In this document: piece after piece, positions 58,760-64,000 of the stretch
Numbering within the stretch: position 1 is the first letter of the stretch
Layout of the letters: each line of letters opens with the position of its first letter
From: Candidatus Megaera polyxenophila
GTDB taxonomy: Bacteria; Pseudomonadota; Alphaproteobacteria; Rickettsiales; Rickettsiaceae
Length of the DNA: 64,000 bases
Direction: 5' to 3'
NCBI GenBank assembly: GCA_037101405.1
Contig: AP017964.1
Coordinates: forward strand, 124,001 to 188,000
Program-made: the position numbers and the translations under genes
The notes under the pieces: model-generated
The model's input: only the letters and a program-made list of their open reading frames with translations
Databases searched by the model: none
Told to the model about the DNA's origin: nothing

Positions 58760-59470
58760 ATGGAACAACTGATTATAGCAAACTGGAAAATGAATTTGAC
58801 CTTTAAAGAGGCATCAAATCTTACCAGATTCTTATCTGAGCATAATAATTGCCATAAATTAATTATCGCCTCTCCTACCCCTTATATTGCCTATCTTGCA
58901 CAAAACTACCAACAATTAAGTTTTTGCGCCCAAGACGTAAGCGTCAAAAATGCTTTTGGTTCTTATACAGGAGAAAGTTCAGCTAAATTTTTTAAAAGCT
59001 GCGGGGTTAATTACTCTTTAATAGGTCATAGCGAGAGAAGAACTTTATTCGGAGAAACTAACGGAATAGTCAGAAAAAAAGCAGAAGTTTGTATTGAAAA
59101 TCAAATAACTCCTATCATTTGCATAGGAGAGTTTGAAGCGCTTCGTAATAGCGGTAGTTATAAAGAATTTTTATTAACTCAGCTAGAAGAATCCCTACCT
59201 AAAACAGATAAAAGAATGATCATCGCTTATGAACCTGTGTGGGCAATTGGAACCCAAATTACCCCGACAATCGAGCAAATAACTGAAGTAGCGGAATTAA
59301 TAAAAACCAAATACCAGAGTATTGTTGCAAAAACTATGCAGCTAGTGTATGGTGGATCGGTAAACTCTGAAAACTGCAAAGATATAATCAATATAAAGGA
59401 TATTTCCGGTATATTAGTAGGAGGGGCTTCTTTAAATAAAGATAAATTGTTTAAAATTTTAAATTCGTAA
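58760..59470 (+). CDS. tpiA: Triosephosphate isomerase
   Basis: TpiA (236 residues) interconverts dihydroxyacetone phosphate and glyceraldehyde 3-phosphate. Catalytic residues are Lys10 (ANWKMN), His90 (IGHSERR) and Glu158 (AYEPVWAIGT). The phosphate loop is YGGSVN, followed by GILVGGASL. It is the first of three close plus-strand genes, with secG 24 bases after it. Most glycolysis genes are lacking in rickettsiae, so its use here may be to feed imported triose phosphate into lipid synthesis. Confidence 0.96.
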   Translation: MEQLIIANWKMNLTFKEASNLTRFLSEHNNCHKLIIASPTPYIAYLAQNYQQLSFCAQDVSVKNAFGSYTGESSAKFFKSCGVNYSLIGHSERRTLFGETNGIVRKKAEVCIENQITPIICIGEFEALRNSGSYKEFLLTQLEESLPKTDKRMIIAYEPVWAIGTQITPTIEQITEVAELIKTKYQSIVAKTMQLVYGGSVNSENCKDIINIKDISGILVGGASLNKDKLFKILNS

Positions 59471-59494
59471 ATAACCAATATTTATTTGAAAAAT

Positions 59495-59815
59495 ATGTTA
59501 AATACTCTTCTATTTGTTCATTTAATCATTGCTGCGCTACTTGTTGTCGTGATTCTGCTGCAAAAAACCAGTACAGATGGTTTAAGCGGCATTGGTGGCG
59601 GTGGCAATAATATGGGAATAATGAGTGGTCGCTCTGCTGCCAATTTCTTAACTAGAACAACAATAATATTAGCAATAGTGTTTTTTGTGAATGCTATTAT
59701 ACTTGCTAATTTATCCACGCAAAAGCACAACGATTTTGCCACGAAATTAGAAAAAATTGAACACAACGAAAACAACCAAAGAGTAGAAGAAGAAACTATA
59801 CCAATAGCTAAATAA
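59495..59815 (+). CDS. secG: Protein translocase subunit SecG
   Basis: SecG (106 residues from the ATG at 59495; a TTG three codons upstream is also in frame) is the small membrane subunit that assists SecYE. Two helices are separated by the typical Gly-rich loop: [19 protein letters not shown], then [11 protein letters not shown], then [22 protein letters not shown]. The tail is hydrophilic. It lies between tpiA and kdsA on the same strand. Confidence 0.93.
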   Translation: MLNTLLFVHLIIAALLVVVILLQKTSTDGLSGIGGGGNNMGIMSGRSAANFLTRTTIILAIVFFVNAIILANLSTQKHNDFATKLEKIEHNENNQRVEEETIPIAK

Positions 59816-59873
59816 GCGTTTCCACAAAGCTTCTATTTTGCAAAACCTAATCTTAAAAAAAATAAATATATTT

Positions 59874-60698
59874 ATGGTAAATATAATAAAAATAGGAAAT
59901 GTTAAGATTGCAAATAATCTACCTTTTACTTTAGCTGCCGGTCCCTGCCAAATAGAAACCCTTGATCATGCTTTATTTATGGCAAGCAGCATAAAAAAAA
60001 TAACCGATAAGCTAAATATCCCTTTTATTTATAAATCATCTTATGATAAAGCAAATAGAACTTCTGTAAATAGTCCAAGAGGGGCAGGAATAGAAAAAGG
60101 CCTTAAGATATTACAGAAGGTAAAATCTGAAATTGGCTGTCCTATTTTAACAGATGTTCATAATGAAGCACAATGTTCTCTAGCCGCAGAGGTTGCAGAT
60201 ATTTTACAGATTCCCGCTTTTTTATGTAGACAGACAGATTTGCTAATGGCGGCTGCCAAAACCGGTAAAATCGTAAAGGTTAAGAAAGGACAATTTCTTG
60301 CACCTTGGGACATGAAAAATGTTTATGAAAAATTAAAGGCTTTTAATGCGACCGGCATTATTTTAACTGAAAGAGGAACATGCTTTGGCTATAATAGCTT
60401 AATATCAGACATGAGGGCTTTGCCGATCATGGCAGAAACAGGAGCTCCTGTCTTCTTTGATGCTACCCATTCGGTACAACAACCTGGAGGTATCGGTTCT
60501 AGCAGCGGTGGACAAAAGCAATACATCGAGCTATTAGCGAAATGCGCTGTAACTGCAGGAGTTGCAGGAATATTTATAGAAACTCATCAAGACCCTATTA
60601 ATGCCCCAAGTGATGGACCTTGTATGCTTGAATTAAGTAATTTAGAAAAAGTACTTATAAAGCTTAAACGCTATGATGAACTTACAAAAGGATTATAA
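59874..60698 (+). CDS. kdsA: 2-dehydro-3-deoxyphosphooctonate aldolase (Kdo-8-P synthase)
   Basis: KdsA (274 residues) condenses phosphoenolpyruvate and arabinose 5-phosphate in the Kdo branch of lipopolysaccharide synthesis. Family stretches include [28 protein letters not shown] and [14 protein letters not shown]. The ATG at 59874 ([15 protein letters not shown]) fits the family start; a TTG at 59838 is in frame but would add 12 atypical residues. It implies that the organism makes LPS with Kdo. It is the third gene after tpiA and secG. Confidence 0.96.
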   Translation: MVNIIKIGNVKIANNLPFTLAAGPCQIETLDHALFMASSIKKITDKLNIPFIYKSSYDKANRTSVNSPRGAGIEKGLKILQKVKSEIGCPILTDVHNEAQCSLAAEVADILQIPAFLCRQTDLLMAAAKTGKIVKVKKGQFLAPWDMKNVYEKLKAFNATGIILTERGTCFGYNSLISDMRALPIMAETGAPVFFDATHSVQQPGGIGSSSGGQKQYIELLAKCAVTAGVAGIFIETHQDPINAPSDGPCMLELSNLEKVLIKLKRYDELTKGL

Positions 60699-60806
60699 AA
60701 TCTCACTTTAGAATAGGCAGAGTTGTATATCTGAGCATCCGTTACTTTTTAAAAATGAATTTTCATAAATCTTTCTCAAATATAATTTCATACCTTCGTG
60801 GCTTGC

Positions 60807-61258
60807 CTAAAAGCCAAGTTTTTCATAAAAATGTTTTGTTTGGGCTCTCTTTTTATTTGTTGTAAGACCAATAATAGAAACGTCCATATCTTTGGCATAA
60901 CTAATTGCTTGGTCAAACATCCAGCTTCCTATTTTCTGGTCTCTGTATTTACCTAAGACTCGCACAGCTTCTATTTGCATACGGGTACTGCCGACAAAAG
61001 TGAGCGATGGTATAATAGTAAGGTGGCAAGTACCGATAATTTCATCGCCGTTTTCTACCACCATTAAATATTGATTTGGGTCGCTATCGATTTTTTAAAA
61101 TTGCTTTTATGTAATTTTTATCAAGTTCAGCTGATTATGATTCTCTTGCCCGCCCCGCCAAGCTCATCTTCTAAGAGAAGCTCTATAATTTGATGCAAAT
61201 CAGCAATTCTTGCTTTCCTGTGTATAAAAGTGCTAATATTTTCATGCTCTACGTTCAT
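60807..61258 (-). pseudogene. GNAT acetyltransferase remnant
   Basis: The first frame starts at 61258 (MNVEHENISTFIHRKARIAD) and stops after about 43 codons. Then AELDKNYIKA and IDSDPNQYLMVVENGDEI appear in successive other frames. The last 85 codons (to 60807) contain the acetyl-CoA loop region (EAVRVLGKYRDQKIGSWMFDQAI) and the end HFYEKLGF. Joined together they make a GNAT protein of about 150 residues, so at least two frameshifts have broken it. No function can be assigned to the remains. Confidence 0.75.
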
Positions 61259-61320
61259 GATTTTTTATTTCAAGGCTAAGAAGATATACAAATCACATTT
61301 GTGTAATTTAAAAAAGTAAA

Positions 61321-62556
61321 TTATATCCTTTTTAATAGCAAGCTAGCATTTGTACCGCCAAAACCAAAAGAGTTAGTTAAAGCGTAAGTGATTTCTCTTT
61401 CCTTTGCTTTTAAAGGAACTAAATCTATTTTAACATCTTCGATAGGATTATGTAAGTTAATGGTAGGAGGAGCTATTTGGTCTCTAATGGCTAGAGCGGT
61501 AAATATTGCCTCTACACTACCTGCTGCTCCAAGCAAATGACCTATAGAAGATTTTGTTGAAGACATACTGAAGTTTTTGTTATTTGCAAACAACGTTTGC
61601 ACTGCATTCAGTTCAACCCCATCTCCAATTTTGGTAGAAGTTCCGTGAGCATTAATATAATCTATTTGTTCCGGTGTAACTTTTGCATCTTTTAAGGCAT
61701 TTTCCATAGCCCGATAAGCTCCTCGGCCATTTGGAGCAGTAATATGGTAGGCATCACTAGTTAATCCATAACCGATTATTTCGGCATAGATTTTCGCACC
61801 TCTGGCCTTGGCATGTTCATATTCTTCAAGAACTACAACGCCAGCCCCCTCACCCATAACAAAACCATCATGGCCCTGATCCCAAGGTCTTGAGGCTTCA
61901 GTAGGATTGTCATTAAAACTTGTAGCAAGAGCCCTGGCTGCAATAAACCCAGCTACTCCTGTAGGGGTAATAGGAGCTTCAGCCCCTCCCGCTATCATCA
62001 CATCAGCATCGCCATACTTGATCATCCTTGAGGCATCGCCAATTGCATGAGCACCAGTGGAACACGCAGTAGCAACAGCACTATTTGGTCCGGCAAAACC
62101 GTATTTGATTGATACGTGACCGGAAAGTAAGTTTACTAACGAGGCAGGAATAAAATAAGGACTCACTTTTCCCCTCGCTGAATTGTGAAATTCAACAGAA
62201 GTTTTTTCAATAGTACTAAGGCCTCCTATGCCAGAACCAATTATTACTCCTGTCCTATCCTTGTCATAATCTGTTTGCGGTAGAATATTGGAATCCTCCA
62301 CAGCTTCTATTGCAGCTGCTATTCCAAAATGAATAAACCTATCCATTTTCCTTACATCGCCTGGATTGATATAATCCTCAGCATTAAACTCAGGAATTTC
62401 TGAAGCAATTTTACAGGGTAGTTTTTCAGTATCAAAAGTCGTAATCTTTTTTACCCCGCTCTCCCCTGCTAGAATTCTAGACCAGCTCTTAGGAACACTC
62501 ATAGCTAAGGAAGTTATCATTCCAACGCCAGTTATCACTACTCTTTTAGTAGACAT
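61321..62556 (-). CDS. fabF: Beta-ketoacyl-ACP synthase II
   Basis: FabF (411 residues) elongates acyl-ACP by condensing it with malonyl-ACP in fatty-acid synthesis. The Cys-His-His triad is Cys165 (ATACSTGAH), His304 (NAHGTSTK) and His340 (SSIGHLLGAAGS). The C-terminal NSFGFGGTNASLLL is also typical. It follows acpP on the minus strand with a 160-bp gap, which holds no gene. Confidence 0.97.
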   Translation of the reverse strand: MSTKRVVITGVGMITSLAMSVPKSWSRILAGESGVKKITTFDTEKLPCKIASEIPEFNAEDYINPGDVRKMDRFIHFGIAAAIEAVEDSNILPQTDYDKDRTGVIIGSGIGGLSTIEKTSVEFHNSARGKVSPYFIPASLVNLLSGHVSIKYGFAGPNSAVATACSTGAHAIGDASRMIKYGDADVMIAGGAEAPITPTGVAGFIAARALATSFNDNPTEASRPWDQGHDGFVMGEGAGVVVLEEYEHAKARGAKIYAEIIGYGLTSDAYHITAPNGRGAYRAMENALKDAKVTPEQIDYINAHGTSTKIGDGVELNAVQTLFANNKNFSMSSTKSSIGHLLGAAGSVEAIFTALAIRDQIAPPTINLHNPIEDVKIDLVPLKAKEREITYALTNSFGFGGTNASLLLKRI

Positions 62557-62716
62557 ATTAATATCGTTTATTTTTTTTCAAATCACATTTACATCCATAA
62601 GCAAGATATTCCTAAATATATAATCTAAAATATCTTGCGATTATTTAAACGAAAACTGCGACTAGTTCATAACGTTTTTAAACTTTAATACAAAGCTTAT
62701 AAAAAAGCTTTAATCT

Positions 62717-62959
62717 TTAGGCATTTATATGTGTTTCAACATACTTTACCGCATCTGCTACGGTGGTAATTTTACTTGCCTTATCGTCTGGTATATCGCA
62801 TTCAAAAGCAGCTTCTATTGCCATCATTAGCTCAACTAAATCCAAGCTATCTGCTCCGAGATCGTCAACAAACTTTGAATCTGGAGAAATAGTGCTTTCA
62901 TCTATCCTAAGAGTCTCAGCAACAGTTTTAATTATCTTCTGTTCGATATTATCACTCAT
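62717..62959 (-). CDS. acpP: Acyl carrier protein
   Basis: AcpP carries growing acyl chains on a phosphopantetheine arm attached to the Ser in LGADSLDLVELMM (Ser38 from the ATG at 62959). I chose this ATG (MSDNIEQKIIK) because it has GAGG about eight bases upstream; an in-frame TTG two codons further up is less likely. The acidic composition and about 80 residues are typical. It lies between fabG and fabF. Confidence 0.97.
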   Translation of the reverse strand: MSDNIEQKIIKTVAETLRIDESTISPDSKFVDDLGADSLDLVELMMAIEAAFECDIPDDKASKITTVADAVKYVETHINA

Positions 62960-63146
62960 AAACAAACCTCATTATCGTTTTCATAATTTGTTATTCTGCG
63001 TTAAGGCAAAATCCTAGTTTCAATCTTTTAGCACAAAAAAAATCTTTTTGCTAGAATAAAAATAAATTTATGCTGGTCAATTATTAGTTGTTTTAAAATT
63101 CTCCAAAGATATTAAATCATTCTAGATTCTTACGATTCTTCTATAT

Positions 63147-63875
63147 TTAAACCATAAGCATACCACCATTAACATGAATAGTTTGACCAGTAATATAGGA
63201 AGATTCCGGACTCGCTAAGAAAGCAACAACATTGGCAACATCATCAGGAGTTCCAAGAACCTTTGCTGGTATTTTTTGGGTAATTATCTCTTTCTGAGCG
63301 TCAGTTAAAGCGTCCGTCATATTTGAGGTAATAAAACCAGGGGCAACAGCATTAACAGTAATACCTCTACTTGCAACTTCATAAGCCAGAGATTTTGTCA
63401 TACCTATTAATCCGGCTTTAGATGCACAATAATTGGCCTGACCTGGATTACCCGCAACACCGACAACAGAAGAAATGTTTATGATTCTACCATATCTACT
63501 TCTCATCATTTTTTTTATTGCTTCTCGATTTAAAACAAAATTAGTTTTTAAGTTAACATCAATTACCGCTCCGAAATCTTCTTCTGTCATTCTTATCGCC
63601 AAATTGTCACGATTTATACCGGCATTACAAACCAGAATGTCAAGTTTGTCTATATCAGTTATTAGCTGTTCTGCTGCCTTAACATCTGATAAATCACAAA
63701 TCTTTATAGCATAATTATTTTCTAGTTCCTTACCTAGTTCTACTAGTTTCCCCTCGTTACTGCCGCTGATAAACACATAAGCACCAAGACCGTGTAATTT
63801 TTTTGTTATTGCTCTACCAATACTACCGCTAGCTCCGGTAATAAAAGCTGTCTTTCCATTTAAATTTGTCATCAT
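63147..63875 (-). CDS. fabG: 3-oxoacyl-ACP reductase
   Basis: FabG (242 residues) is a short-chain dehydrogenase that reduces beta-ketoacyl-ACP with NADPH. The cofactor loop is TGASGSIG (about 14-21), the structural motif is NAGINRD, and the catalytic residues lie in ISSVVG and YCASKAG (Tyr and Lys). AFLASPESSYITGQTIHVNGGM is the usual C-terminal stretch. It precedes acpP with 180 bases between. A member of this family could also serve as acetoacetyl-CoA reductase for the polyhydroxybutyrate pair at 28273-30467. Confidence 0.96.
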   Translation of the reverse strand: MMTNLNGKTAFITGASGSIGRAITKKLHGLGAYVFISGSNEGKLVELGKELENNYAIKICDLSDVKAAEQLITDIDKLDILVCNAGINRDNLAIRMTEEDFGAVIDVNLKTNFVLNREAIKKMMRSRYGRIINISSVVGVAGNPGQANYCASKAGLIGMTKSLAYEVASRGITVNAVAPGFITSNMTDALTDAQKEIITQKIPAKVLGTPDDVANVVAFLASPESSYITGQTIHVNGGMLMV

Positions 63876-63897
63876 CTCACCTAATTAATATTCCTGA

Positions 63898-64000
63898 TTA
63901 TTCGTCATTACCATTTACCATATCCTCTGCCAAAACAAAATTTGCCGGAGAACTAAGTAATTGAGTTTTTATTTTTTCTGATAACTCCTCAGCAACTGCT
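63898..64000 (-). CDS. C-terminal end of an unidentified gene
   Basis: The last 33 codons of a minus-strand gene are visible, ending ...SSPANFVLAEDMVNGNDE and a TAA at 63898-63900. In frame with the stop there is no other stop to the window edge. It ends 22 bases before the fabG start, so it is probably co-transcribed with fabG. The fragment does not look like the usual C-terminus of FabD, and I cannot name it. Confidence 0.5.
   Translation of the reverse strand, partial: AVAEELSEKIKTQLLSSPANFVLAEDMVNGNDE

Noticed and set aside
63030..63056. TAGCA...TGCTA hairpin between fabG and acpP as a terminator
   Set aside because: It is imperfect, and the T stretch lies inside the stem, not after it. 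The genes around it are likely co-transcribed.

Overview
The window is A+T-rich, gene-dense alphaproteobacterial DNA and is best read as a member of the Rickettsiaceae: Rickettsia or a close relative. The main evidence is a tandem array of large VirB6 genes behind virB3 and virB4 (the rvh type IV secretion layout), a Tlc nucleotide translocase, a small single-HKD phospholipase D, and a backbone of familiar rickettsial housekeeping genes. Two insertion sequences and at least three frame-shifted genes point to a genome that is still decaying and carries active or recently active mobile DNA. The genus is inferred from gene content; no rRNA gene is present.

Layout. 1-12423 (minus strand): the T4SS block virB3-virB4-virB6a-virB6b, then two broken VirB6 genes with an IS3-type element (1380-2694) between them. 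12706-17686 (plus): a sodium/solute symporter fused to a histidine kinase, then a large protein with a CX5RT phosphatase signature and a basic tail, a good effector candidate. 17706-27271: aspS, rnd, pld, an M23 peptidase, an MrpF-like protein, a ubiquinone-pathway hydroxylase, cytochrome c, tsaD and htpG. 27365-28260: a nucleotidyltransferase-HEPN gene broken by two single-base insertions. 28273-37936: thiolase and a PhaC-like synthase, tlc, a TamA-like Omp85 protein, mlaF-mlaE, alr, coaD and a GNAT protein. 38108-42007: a frame-shifted ParA gene, a small membrane protein and addB.

42151-46640 holds a second symporter-kinase gene. Its kinase end is almost identical in DNA to that of the first copy. 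An IS1595-type element (44947-46611, 25-bp terminal repeats, 8-bp target duplication) cut it after its first codons. The end of the element supplies a new in-frame ATG, so most of the protein remains encodable. The element also carries a passenger gene for an unrecognised membrane protein.

46864-64000: mraZ-rsmH-ftsL with a five-fold TGG repeat at exact 10-bp spacing upstream, an SPFH protein, lon, a threonine-dehydratase-like enzyme, an unrecognised two-helix membrane protein, parC, ppiD, tpiA-secG-kdsA, a decayed GNAT gene, and the fatty-acid synthesis genes fabF, acpP and fabG. The window ends inside an unidentified gene.

The most interesting points are the start-codon capture at the IS1595 insertion, the homogenised kinase halves of the two symporter-kinases, the mismatched VirB6 flanks of the IS3-type element, the phosphatase-like effector candidate next to the T4SS block, and the MraZ-type operator. 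I saw no tRNA, rRNA or CRISPR array.
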